DNA of 6,762 nt from Spirochaetaceae bacterium (GTDB taxonomy: Bacteria; Spirochaetota; Spirochaetia; Treponematales; Breznakiellaceae). The stretch is from the NCBI GenBank assembly GCA_031280115.1, contig JAITHF010000104.1, forward strand, positions 1-6,762, written 5' to 3'. Of this stretch, positions 1-5,999 are shown piece after piece. The notes beneath the pieces were generated by a model. The model did no database searches. It saw only the letters and a program-made list of their open reading frames with translations, and was not told where the DNA came from. A program made the position numbers and the translations under genes. Every line of letters starts with the position of its first letter. Position 1 is the first letter of the stretch.

Positions 1-159
1 GGGGAGCGGATGTATGAGCGGGACATGAACTTGATTGACGCCTACGACAAGATAAACCGGCTGGAGAAGACCGCCCTGAAGCTGGCCGTCGCGGTGGTCT
101 GTCTTGCCAGCGCCCTGGCCGTGGCTGGTATCTTGATTATTCGCAGGTTTGTGTTCTAA
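1..159 (+). CDS. C-terminal end of a small membrane-anchored protein (5' partial), function unknown
   Basis: Frame 1 is open from the first base to a TAA at 157-159 and gives 52 residues. The start is polar and charged (MYERDMNLIDAYDKINRLEK). It is followed by one hydrophobic stretch of about 20 residues (roughly 27-46, LAVAVVCLASALAVAGILII) and a short basic end, IRRFVF. This is the shape of a C-terminal membrane anchor with the bulk of the protein on the cytoplasmic side. Met codons at 10 and 25 could start a very short protein. The G-rich stretch at 1-6 lies only 3 nt before the first of them, which is too close for a good ribosome site, so I favour a gene cut by the window edge. I recognise no family and infer no function. 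AT-rich non-coding DNA follows. Confidence 0.6.
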   Translation, partial: GERMYERDMNLIDAYDKINRLEKTALKLAVAVVCLASALAVAGILIIRRFVF

Positions 160-301
160 AGGTTTTAGAAATTATTTGTAGATACACCTATCCTAAAAGA
201 CACTAAATAAATATATTATATAGACTTATATGATGTTACTTATTTTGGTTCCAAAATTAACCTATCCTGCCCCCACATAAATCGTTGTTTTATAATGAAT
301 C
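160..301. other. AT-rich intergenic spacer with a palindrome and a repeated CCTATCCT motif
   Basis: This stretch is markedly richer in A and T than the genes and has no plausible coding frame. It carries CCTATCCT twice (187-194 and 261-268) and the near-palindrome ATTTTGG-TT-CCAAAAT (242-257). A perfect TATAAT occurs at 291-296, but I see no convincing -35 at 16-18 bp from it, so I do not call a promoter. No T-run terminator follows the gene that ends at 159. Confidence 0.5.
240..257. repeat. Left copy of the TTATTTTGGTTCCAAAAT near-palindrome
   Basis: TTATTTTGGTTCCAAAAT at 240-257 recurs identically and in the same orientation at 6732-6749. Its core is the inverted repeat ATTTTGG / CCAAAAT around a TT centre. 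In both places it lies on the outer side of a copy of the large repeat element, about 45 bp from element A and about 80 bp from element B. It could be an operator, part of the repeat family's flank, or an insertion target. Nothing in the sequence decides between these. Confidence 0.6.
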
Positions 302-423
302 ATCGGCGCTTCGCGCCTCTTGAAGAGATGTGGAGGGTCATATACCCTCCACGCCACCCATAAAGGCTTCCTGCCCCGCGCCCTTCCGCCTGCGAATTCC
401 GCTGAGGCGCCGCTTCGGGGTTG

Positions 424-465
424 TGACTAAACGTGCAAACCCGCTCACCGCAGGAAGCACCTGAA
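424..465 (+). repeat. 42-nt repeat core, copy A1
   Basis: The core begins TGACTAAA, has TGCAAACCC in the middle and ends GGAAGCACCTGAA. It matches the core of element B (reverse complement of 6479-6520) at 38 of 42 positions with no gaps, by hand count. The hairpin CAGCC-GCA-GGCTG follows directly. Confidence 0.85.
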
Positions 466-490
466 ACAGCCGCAGGCTGCCCGCAGGGGG

Positions 491-532
491 TGACTAAAAT
501 TGCAAACCCTCCCGCCGCAAGAAGCACGTGAA
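491..532 (+). repeat. 42-nt repeat core, copy A2
   Basis: This is a second core in direct orientation, offset 67 bp from A1 and again exactly 42 nt. It begins TGACTAAA, contains TGCAAACCC and ends AGAAGCACGTGAA. It matches the core of element B at 37 of 42 positions by hand count. It is followed by a hairpin of unrelated stem sequence (AACCCC / GGGGTT, 531-548). Confidence 0.85.
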
Positions 533-554
533 CCCCTCTTCGGGGGTTGCTCTT

Positions 555-612
555 TAGTATAAAAAATAGTATTTTATACGAGAGAGAGCGGTTAATCCAC
601 TATTTTATACGA
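555..612 (+). promoter_or_regulatory. AT-rich control region with repeated TTTTATAC half-sites upstream of the response regulator
   Basis: TATTTTATACGA occurs twice in direct orientation, at 570-581 and 601-612, with a 31-bp offset (close to three helical turns). A reversed copy, GTATAAAA (557-564), forms an inverted repeat with TTTTATAC (572-579). Three half-sites within 56 bp just before the ribosome site suggest an operator for a dimeric regulator, possibly the response regulator itself. The AT-rich boxes could also serve as -10 elements. I cannot place a -35 with confidence. The binding protein is an inference. Confidence 0.4.
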
Positions 613-627
613 ATAAGGAGCGGGTAA

Positions 628-1314
628 ATGATTTCTATTGTTGCTATTGCTGCGGAAGAAGCGGATTTGAACGGTATTCTGGCGCGGTTTTCATCGCAAA
701 ACGATTTTCTCGTGCGCGGGCGGGGAAAAAACGGGTACGACGCGCTTAAACTGGTAGAAAAAATGCGGCCTGATGTGGCTGTTCTTGATATTTGCCTTGA
801 TATGGCCGGCGGTCTGGAACTTATCCCCCTCTTAAAACGCAAATCCCCCCAAACAGCGCTCTTGTTTCTCAGCGCAAGGTATGACGAAAGCGCCGTCTGC
901 GAAGCAGTAATCCGCGAAGATGTCCGGGGATACCTCCTTAAAAACGCGGACATGGACAGCCTCATTTTCGCGGTCCGGCGGGCCAGCGAGGGAGGCCGCT
1001 TTATAAGCCCCGGAATTAACGAGCAGGTCTACCGTATTCTGGCGAAACTCCTTAAAACCGCAAAGGAATACCCGACCGCCACGCCTCAAGGCAAGGCGGG
1101 AAACGCCGCGCTGACCCGTATTTCCGCCACAGAACTGCGGATATTCGCGTCTATCGGGCAGGGGTATTCTACCAAAGAAATAGCAGAAGAACTGCGCCTC
1201 GCCCCGGGAACGGTCAGGAACTATATTTCCTCGGCCATGCAGAAAACCGGCTTGCGCCAGAGAACCGAAATACCCCTCTTCGCCCTTAAAAACGGCATGA
1301 TTAAACAACTCTAG
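628..1314 (+). CDS. Orphan NarL/LuxR-family two-component response regulator
   Basis: The product is a 228-residue DNA-binding response regulator, expected to be a cytoplasmic transcription factor switched by aspartate phosphorylation. Residues about 2-120 form a receiver domain. The likely phospho-acceptor is D54 (AVLDICLD), the switch Ser is S82 and the conserved Lys is K105 (YLLKNAD). The acidic pair near the N terminus is E10-E11 rather than the more usual Asp-Asp. A linker (about 125-160) leads to a LuxR-type helix-turn-helix at about 162-225 (ISATELRIFASIGQGYSTKE, then EIAEELRLAPGTVRNYIS). The start is set by AAGGAG at 615-620, 7 nt before ATG 628. No histidine kinase is adjacent. Its stop overlaps the convergent araC stop. 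It may autoregulate through the half-sites at 555-612. The signal and target genes are unknown, and a link to xylose use rests on position only. Confidence 0.93.
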   Translation: MISIVAIAAEEADLNGILARFSSQNDFLVRGRGKNGYDALKLVEKMRPDVAVLDICLDMAGGLELIPLLKRKSPQTALLFLSARYDESAVCEAVIREDVRGYLLKNADMDSLIFAVRRASEGGRFISPGINEQVYRILAKLLKTAKEYPTATPQGKAGNAALTRISATELRIFASIGQGYSTKEIAEELRLAPGTVRNYISSAMQKTGLRQRTEIPLFALKNGMIKQL

Positions 1315-2165
1315 GGCGCGGCCTGGGCGCGACTGAAGGTACGCCGGTATGCAAGCGGGGAAAGCCCGGTGCATTTCTTAAAAATACGGGAGAAATGAAA
1401 GGGGTTCTCAAAGCCGAAATGGTCTGCTACGGCGCCGACTTTAAGGTTCGTGTCCACCAGAAAAGAAGAGGCCGCCTCGATTTTAAGGCGGGTAAAGTAT
1501 TGGAACGGAGAGATGCCCAGTTTCTGATGAAAAAGCCGGATGAAATGCTCAGAGGAAAGCCCCAGCCTGCCTGCAAGAGAATCAATACTCACCTTTTCCT
1601 GTACCAGTTTCCCCATAAGCGCCAAGGCGCGCTCGATATGCTCGTTCCGGGCGCCGGCCTCTTCCCATGATTCGGGCTTCTCCTGCCGGGCCTCGCCGAA
1701 CCAGCGGTGGAGCAAACTCAGTAATAGATATTCCCCGGCGCGGCTGCAAGTTCTGTCGCCGGTAAGGCGGTACAGCTCCTCCACCAGAAAATGCTCCCGG
1801 GATTCAACCGGCAGAAAGCGCTTGAGCGGCTCATTGCCGGAACCGGCGCTGTCAATAATGGGCAGAAGCTCCCGGTCAGAGGCAAGCGCCGTGTCCGGCT
1901 CAAAGAGGATGGCATAATAACTCAAGGGTTTCCGTACCGCGTCCGGCAAAATCGAATGGAATTCCCTGGGGCGCACGAGAAACAGCCGGTTCCCCTCGAT
2001 GGCATACCGGGACCGGTTGACCAGAAACGCCCCGTTCCCCTCAAGAAATAAATGAATCTCATAATCTCCCTGGTCATGGGTATGATACCGCCCGTGCCAG
2101 GCAAGTTTGTCTCCCCCGACCAGCTTATACACATACACCGCATCTTTTATACGCATAATGGGCAC
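1311..2165 (-). CDS. AraC-family transcriptional regulator, probable regulator of the xylBA genes
   Basis: This is a 284-residue one-component regulator. Residues about 10-95 form a cupin-like sensor domain (YHTHDQGDYEIHLFLEGNG, with H28, H30 and H38, then LFLVRPREFHSILP), the usual ligand pocket of the family. Residues about 175-277 are the AraC DNA-binding domain with two helix-turn-helix units (VSIDSLAGRLGLSSEHFIRL, then VGAVADHFGFENPFHFSR followed by IFKKCTGLSPLAYRR). I chose the GTG at 2165 because AAAGG lies 6 nt upstream of it. The ATG at 2156 would be about 15 nt from that site. The gene is divergent from xylB across about 235 bp, so xylose or a related pentose is the natural guess for its ligand. 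It is not of the E. coli XylR type, which has a LacI-like sensor domain. The specific role is inferred from context. Confidence 0.92.
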   Translation of the reverse strand: MPIMRIKDAVYVYKLVGGDKLAWHGRYHTHDQGDYEIHLFLEGNGAFLVNRSRYAIEGNRLFLVRPREFHSILPDAVRKPLSYYAILFEPDTALASDRELLPIIDSAGSGNEPLKRFLPVESREHFLVEELYRLTGDRTCSRAGEYLLLSLLHRWFGEARQEKPESWEEAGARNEHIERALALMGKLVQEKVSIDSLAGRLGLSSEHFIRLFHQKLGISPFQYFTRLKIEAASSFLVDTNLKVGAVADHFGFENPFHFSRIFKKCTGLSPLAYRRTFSRAQAAP

Positions 2166-2400
2166 ATAAAGCCTTTAAAAATAAATAAAATAAAAAATAA
2201 AGTTTGAGAAAAAAAATCAGAGCGCTGCCAGAATATCAATAATAGATATGATTCGTCAATATTTCGTATGGGAACTGCCGCGTAAACTTGATAGGATAGG
2301 GTATGCGCTCTTATAAACGCGCTTTTCTATACACGCGCGCTCATGGGTACGCTTTCACGGCGCCGGCGCGGGTATGCAGGGGGTTGACAGGAGTTACGCT
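2166..2400. promoter_or_regulatory. Divergent araC-xylB control region
   Basis: This non-coding gap between the divergent genes is strongly AT-rich on the araC side (2173-2215, almost all A and T) and GC-rich near xylB. Candidate regulator sites are the direct repeat TCAATA at 2236-2241 and 2256-2261, 20 bp apart and so on one helix face as AraC-type dimers prefer, and the inverted repeat ATATC / GATAT (2233-2237 and 2245-2249). A perfect palindrome GCGCCGGCGC (2360-2369) lies in the likely xylB leader. I found no clear araC promoter on the minus strand. Confidence 0.5.
2288..2317 (+). promoter_or_regulatory. Candidate sigma-70-type promoter for xylBA
   Basis: TTGATA (2288-2293) and TATAAA (2312-2317) are separated by 18 bp, and each box is one base off consensus. 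The predicted transcript would start near 2324, giving a leader of roughly 77 nt before xylB. The TCAATA direct repeats lie 27-52 bp upstream of the -35, a reasonable place for an AraC-type activator. AGGATAGG lies inside the spacer. Confidence 0.45.
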
Positions 2401-3888
2401 ATGAAAACAGTATGCGGAATCGATTTAGGGACCCAAAGCTGTAAGGTTTTGGTGTATGATTACCAGCGGAAAGAAACCGTCGCCCGTTCCCAAGAGCCGG
2501 TGGACATGATTTCCGAAAACGACGGCACCAGAGAACAGTGCGCCGAGTGGTATGAGCATGCGCTGCAAGCGTGTTTCGACCGGATTGACCGGAGCCTCAA
2601 AGCCACGGTCGCCGCGGTCGGGGTGTCCGGCCACCAGCACAGTTTCGTGCCTCTTGACGAGGCGGGAAAGCCCCTCTACCGGGTGAAGCTCTGGTGCGAC
2701 ACGTCAACCGCGCCGGAGTGCGCCCAGCTTACCCAGGCCGCAGGCGGGGAGGCGGCGCTCATCGCGGAGACCGGCCTTCCCATGCGCCCGGGCTACACGG
2801 CGCCCAAGGTGCTCTGGCTCAAAAACCGCCAGCAAGCGCTGTTTGACCGGCTGCGGCATATACTCCTTCCCCATGATTATCTTAATTTTCTTCTTACAGG
2901 CGAGTATACCGCCGAGTACGGGGACGCTTCCGGCACCGCGCTCTTCGACGTGCGCCGGCAGGTATGGTCGAAGAAAGCCTGCGATCTCATAGACCCGTCA
3001 GTGATAACCTGCCTTCCCCGGCTTGTCCGGCCCGGAGAGGCGGCGGGAAGGGTCTGCGCGGCAGCGGCGGAGCGCTACGGAATCCCCCAGGGCGCGGCGG
3101 TTGCCGCAGGCGGCGGGGACAATATGATGGGCGCCATCGGGACCGGCGCGGTGCGGGACGGGTTTCTCACCATGAGCCTGGGAACCTCCGGCACGCTTTT
3201 CGGGTTTTCCAACACGCCGGTCATAGACCCGACCGGAAACCTTGCGGCGTTCTGCTCCTCCACAGGCGGCTGGCTCCCGCTGCTCTGCACCATGAACTGC
3301 ACCGTTGCTTCCGAGGAGTTCCGGCGGCTGTTCGGCCTTGAGGTGAAAGCCTTTGACGCTGCCGCGGAAAAGGCGCCCCCGGGAGCGCAGGGGGTGGCGG
3401 TGCTTCCCTTTTTCAACGGCGAGCGCACGCCGAACCTGCCCAACGGCAGGGCGAGCGTCAACGGCATCACTGCGGGCAATTTCTCCCGCGAGAACCTTGC
3501 CCGGGCCGCCCTTGAAGCCGCGGTCTTCGGGATGCGTATCGGCATGGAAGGTTTTCTGGAGCTGGGATACAGGGCCAAAGAAATCCGCCTCATAGGCGGC
3601 GGCGCCAAAAGCCCGCTCTGGCGGAAAATCGCCGCGAATGTGATGAACCTGCCGGTGAGCGTTCCCGCAGGGGAGGAAGCGGCGGCTATGGGCGGGGCGA
3701 TACAGGCCCTCTGGACCCTGGCCCGCGCCGAAGGGTCGCCGGTATCTATTGAGGAACTGGTGGACGGGCACGTGGCGCTGGAACAGGGCGGCGCGGCGGC
3801 GCCGGACCCCGCCCTGGGGGCCGCCTATGACCGGGCGTATAAAAACTATCTGCGGTATCTTGGGGCGCTCGAACCCTTGTATATATAA
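2401..3888 (+). CDS. xylB: Xylulokinase (FGGY carbohydrate kinase)
   Basis: The enzyme phosphorylates D-xylulose with ATP to D-xylulose 5-phosphate in the cytoplasm, the second step of isomerase-type xylose use. The 495 residues fit the family length. The N-terminal FGGY domain has the phosphate loop GIDLGTQSCK with D8, GHQH at 77-80 (compare GQMH in E. coli XylB), LWCDTST near 97-103 and the family signature YTAPKVLWLKN (132-142). The catalytic base is D240 in GGGDN. The C-terminal domain has SLGTSGTLF, the second FGGY signature (GGGAKSPLW, 399-407) and the ATP-side AAMGGA. The ATG at 2401 is chosen because AGGAG at 2389-2393 sits 7 nt before it. An in-frame ATG at 2374 would add nine residues without a ribosome site. 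Other FGGY kinases share these motifs; the adjacent xylA fixes the substrate. Confidence 0.94.
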   Translation: MKTVCGIDLGTQSCKVLVYDYQRKETVARSQEPVDMISENDGTREQCAEWYEHALQACFDRIDRSLKATVAAVGVSGHQHSFVPLDEAGKPLYRVKLWCDTSTAPECAQLTQAAGGEAALIAETGLPMRPGYTAPKVLWLKNRQQALFDRLRHILLPHDYLNFLLTGEYTAEYGDASGTALFDVRRQVWSKKACDLIDPSVITCLPRLVRPGEAAGRVCAAAAERYGIPQGAAVAAGGGDNMMGAIGTGAVRDGFLTMSLGTSGTLFGFSNTPVIDPTGNLAAFCSSTGGWLPLLCTMNCTVASEEFRRLFGLEVKAFDAAAEKAPPGAQGVAVLPFFNGERTPNLPNGRASVNGITAGNFSRENLARAALEAAVFGMRIGMEGFLELGYRAKEIRLIGGGAKSPLWRKIAANVMNLPVSVPAGEEAAAMGGAIQALWTLARAEGSPVSIEELVDGHVALEQGGAAAPDPALGAAYDRAYKNYLRYLGALEPLYI

Positions 3889-3975
3889 AATTTTTATCTC
3901 CGGCCCGGGGCAAAACCTGAAAAAAGGAGCAACCTTGGGGAGCGCGCCGGGCGGATGACGATGGAGGCATGACAG
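3889..3975 (+). other. xylB-xylA spacer with two ribosome-site-like sequences
   Basis: The gap is 87 bp and shows no strong terminator, so co-transcription of xylB and xylA is likely. It holds AAGGAG (3924-3929) followed by a TTG (3935) that could open only a seven-codon frame to a TGA at 3956-3958. GGAGG (3963-3967) lies 8 nt before the xylA ATG and is the site for that gene. The first site is either a chance purine run or a minute leader frame. Confidence 0.4.
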
Positions 3976-5322
3976 ATGGCTGACTATTTTGTGGGGAACA
4001 AAGAGTATTTCCCCGGCATCGGGGCTGTTGCCTACGAAGGGCCGAAAAGCGGCAACCCTTTGGCGTTTAAGTATTATGATCCTGAAAAGATGGTGGGTCC
4101 CAAGAAGATGAAGGATCATCTGCGGTTCGCCGCGGCCTATTGGCACAGTTTCTGCGCTGACGGGGCGGATCCTTTCGGCGCGGCAACCCATCCGCACCCC
4201 TGGATCACTGACGCGAAAAGCCCTATGGAGGCGGCGGAACACAAAATGGACGCGGCCTTTGAGTTTTTTACCAAGCTGGGGGTGGAGTTTTACGCGTTCC
4301 ATGACCGCGACATGGCCCCTGAGGGGAACTCCCCCGGGGAAAGCGAGAAAAATCTCCGCGTCCTGGTGGACAAGGCCAAGGGCCTCCAGAAAGAAACCGG
4401 CGTAAAACTCCTCTGGGGGACGGCGAACCTCTTTACCCACCCGCGTTTTATGAACGGCGCGGCAACCAACCCCGAGTTCGGCGCGGTGGCGCTGGCGGCC
4501 CATCAGGTAAAAGCGGCTATTGACGCCACCATTGCCCTTGACGGCCAGGGCTACACCTTCTGGGGTGGGCGGGAAGGCTACATGAGCCTGCTCAACACGG
4601 ATATGCGGCGGGAAAAAGAGCACCTTGCGCGGTTTCTCATCATGGCCCGGGATTACGCGCGGAAGCAGGGCTTTAAGGGCGCGTTTTACATTGAGCCTAA
4701 GCCCATGGAGCCGACCAAGCACCAGTACGATTACGATGTGGAAACCGTGGCGGGGTTCCTGCGCTTTTACGGGCTGGACAAGGATTTCCGCATGAATATC
4801 GAGGCCAACCACGCGGAGCTTGCGGGGCATGATTTTGCCCATGAGCTTGAAACCGCGGTTGACCTGGGGCTTTTCGGGTCAGTGGACGCGAACCGCGGGG
4901 ATCCCCGGAACGGCTGGGACACGGACCAGTTCCCTTTAAGTTACTATGAGGCCGCCCTTGCCATGCGTGCCGTTCTCAGGGCCGGCGGGTTTACCACCGG
5001 CGGCCTTAATTTCGACGCGAAGATACGCCGCAACTCGGTTGACCCCAAGGATCTCTTTGAGGGGCATATCGGCGGCATGGACGCCTTTGCCGCGGGACTT
5101 GAAGCGGCGTGGCGGATGGCGCAGGACGGCGCGTTCGACAATTTTATCCGCCAGCGGTACGCTTCGTTTGATTCAGGGGACGGGGCGGCGTTTGAGAATG
5201 GGGGCCTCACGCTTGAAGCGCTTGCGGCGCTCGGCGCCGGTTCCTACGGCAGCGCAGGGTTCGCCAGCGGCAGGCAGGAACATCTTGAAAACCGGTTAAA
5301 CCAGTATCTTTTGGGGCTTTAG
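3976..5322 (+). CDS. xylA: Xylose isomerase
   Basis: The enzyme interconverts D-xylose and D-xylulose with two divalent metals. It is a cytoplasmic TIM-barrel protein, normally a tetramer. The 448 residues and the N-terminal block ([20 protein letters not shown], then [16 protein letters not shown]) mark the longer class II type. The active site is complete by alignment with E. coli XylA plus eight: H109 and D112 ([13 protein letters not shown]); E240 and K242 ([15 protein letters not shown]); E276 and H279 ([13 protein letters not shown]); D304, D315 and D317 ([20 protein letters not shown]); and D347 (GGLNFDAK). GGAGG at 3963-3967 lies 8 nt before the ATG and supports this start. It follows xylB by 87 bp and was probably transcribed with it from the promoter near 2288. 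The kinase-first order is the reverse of E. coli xylAB. Nothing suggests truncation or decay. Confidence 0.98.
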   Translation: MADYFVGNKEYFPGIGAVAYEGPKSGNPLAFKYYDPEKMVGPKKMKDHLRFAAAYWHSFCADGADPFGAATHPHPWITDAKSPMEAAEHKMDAAFEFFTKLGVEFYAFHDRDMAPEGNSPGESEKNLRVLVDKAKGLQKETGVKLLWGTANLFTHPRFMNGAATNPEFGAVALAAHQVKAAIDATIALDGQGYTFWGGREGYMSLLNTDMRREKEHLARFLIMARDYARKQGFKGAFYIEPKPMEPTKHQYDYDVETVAGFLRFYGLDKDFRMNIEANHAELAGHDFAHELETAVDLGLFGSVDANRGDPRNGWDTDQFPLSYYEAALAMRAVLRAGGFTTGGLNFDAKIRRNSVDPKDLFEGHIGGMDAFAAGLEAAWRMAQDGAFDNFIRQRYASFDSGDGAAFENGGLTLEALAALGAGSYGSAGFASGRQEHLENRLNQYLLGL

Positions 5323-5500
5323 AAACAATCCGCCGGCGCGGCGCGGTAAAGGGGGTCGCAGGGGACTCCCCGTGCGCCCGGGCCGGCTTGATGAAGACGC
5401 TGATAGTGTGGTACGTTTGTTCTTATGAGCAGGTTAAGGCGTGTGTTCGTATATTTTTTGCAGCATATTACACCGTATTCCCTTCAGGGCAGACTTAGAA

Positions 5501-5570
5501 CGACAAACGACAAACGACAAACGACAAACGACAAACGACAAACGACAAACGACAAACGACAAACGACAAA
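5501..5570 (+). repeat. Heptanucleotide tandem array, ten perfect copies of CGACAAA
   Basis: Ten uninterrupted and identical 7-bp units fill these 70 bp. The strand has no T at all. Because 7 is not a multiple of 3, every frame reads the same 21-nt cycle, RQTTNDK on the plus strand, with no stop on either strand. Perfect identity implies recent slippage or active maintenance. Short heptamer arrays of this kind are known in other bacteria, for example the STRR sequences of cyanobacteria. Here the array lies about 180 bp after xylA and 430 bp before the next gene, in no credible reading frame. Confidence 0.97.
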
Positions 5571-5697
5571 AAATTATATGGGCAAAAAACACCTTGTCAA
5601 GACCTATGCGCGTATTTTTTACATTTTTTTAAAAAATAGTATAGCCGCTTCCGTGAGCGCTGTTTCCAAGGCGGACGGGCGACGCCCCTTCTTCCCG

Positions 5698-5717
5698 CCG
5701 GCGGTCCCCGCCGGTTT
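5698..5717 (+). terminator. Possible intrinsic terminator for the xylBA transcript
   Basis: CCGGCGG (5698-5704) pairs perfectly with CCGCCGG (5708-5714) around a TCC loop and is followed by TTTCCTGTT. The stem is strong but the T-tract is short and broken, and the site lies nearly 380 bp after the xylA stop. It is the best terminator-like structure downstream of xylA, but a weak call. Part of the same sequence also forms the palindrome CCGCCGGCGG (5695-5704). Confidence 0.3.
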
Positions 5718-5752
5718 CCTGTTGCGCCGCGGCTGCGGAACGCGCCCTGTTT

Positions 5753-5774
5753 CTCCGCGGATTATCCGGCGGAG
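5753..5774 (+). repeat. Inverted repeat (hairpin) with loop ATTAT
   Basis: CTCCGCGG pairs with CCGGCGGAG around ATTAT, leaving one bulged G. No T-run follows, so it is not an ordinary terminator. It lies about 225 bp upstream of the gene at 6000 and could be an operator or an RNA structure. Confidence 0.4.
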
Positions 5775-5999
5775 CCGTATACTTACAAAAGGAACATAGA
5801 TACAAAATATGTTATTATATATAACAACCCAAGCGTCTCAGGCGCGGGCGTTAAACCAGCCCGGAGCCGTCAGGCGCGGACATTCCCGCAAAGAGGCGGG
5901 GGCCGGCGGAGCCGTGAAAACTCCAGCCGGGCCAAAGCGCGGGTTTACAGCCTCCCCGGGGCCGAAACCAAAACCGAACAGAGAGATGGAGGTATTCAG

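Larger units (their letters stand above)
302..549 (+). repeat. Palindrome-rich intergenic repeat element A (inverted partner of 6465-6650)
   Basis: The segment aligns along most of its length with the reverse complement of 6465-6650. In order it holds: a hairpin GGCGC-TTC-GCGCC (305-317); the palindrome CTCTT-G-AAGAG (317-327); a hairpin GTGGAGGGT / ACCCTCCAC with a 5-nt loop (330-338 with 344-352); GCTTCCTGC at 366-374, which pairs perfectly with GCAGGAAGC at 450-458; a 42-nt core (424-465) followed by the hairpin CAGCC-GCA-GGCTG (467-479); and a second 42-nt core (491-532) overlapping the hairpin AACCCC / GGGGTT (531-536 with 543-548). The core duplication makes A about 67 bp longer than B. 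No plausible protein is encoded. It resembles a MITE, a BIME or a structured RNA cassette, and I do not recognise the family. Confidence 0.8.
5323..5999. other. 677-bp non-coding region with heptamer array, hairpins and short repeats
   Basis: I find no convincing gene here. Open frames exist mainly because the heptamer array has no stop codon in any frame, and they lack ribosome sites. The contents are: GC-rich DNA after xylA (to about 5390) without a clear terminator; the CGACAAA array (5501-5570); an AT-rich run with the self-complementary TTTTTTAAAAAA (5625-5636); hairpins at 5698-5714 and 5753-5774; GTTAT-TATAT-ATAAC (5811-5825); the 9-mer CGGAGCCGT three times (5770, 5862, 5907); and TCAGGCGCGG twice (5838, 5870). 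The promoter of the gene at 6000 presumably lies here, but I could not fix it. Confidence 0.6.

Noticed and set aside
300..527. A 75-codon minus-strand frame across element A
   Set aside because: It runs through hairpins and duplicated cores and has no match in element B, so it is not a conserved protein.
302..549. Integron attC sites as an explanation for elements A and B
   Set aside because: I could not find a convincing paired RYYYAAC / GTTRRRY arrangement at the element ends, and the bracketed genes are an ordinary operon rather than single-gene cassettes.
2374..2400. An upstream ATG for xylB adding nine residues
   Set aside because: There is no ribosome site before 2374, while AGGAG stands 7 nt before 2401, where the family's usual start falls.
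2998..4842. A 614-codon open frame on the minus strand opposite xylB and xylA
   Set aside because: It lies antisense to two genes with complete active sites. Its protein is a His/Arg/Pro-rich string with no recognisable domain, as expected from a GC-rich antisense shadow.
5351..5371. A terminator directly after xylA
   Set aside because: GGGG-ACT-CCCC gives only a four-pair stem and no T-run follows.
5501..5570. A CRISPR-like array
   Set aside because: The units are 7 bp with no spacers, so this is a simple tandem repeat.
5425..5799. A 124-codon frame containing TNDKRQT repeats
   Set aside because: It is open because the CGACAAA array has no stop in any frame. It has no ribosome site before the ATG, and the sequence either side of the array looks non-coding.
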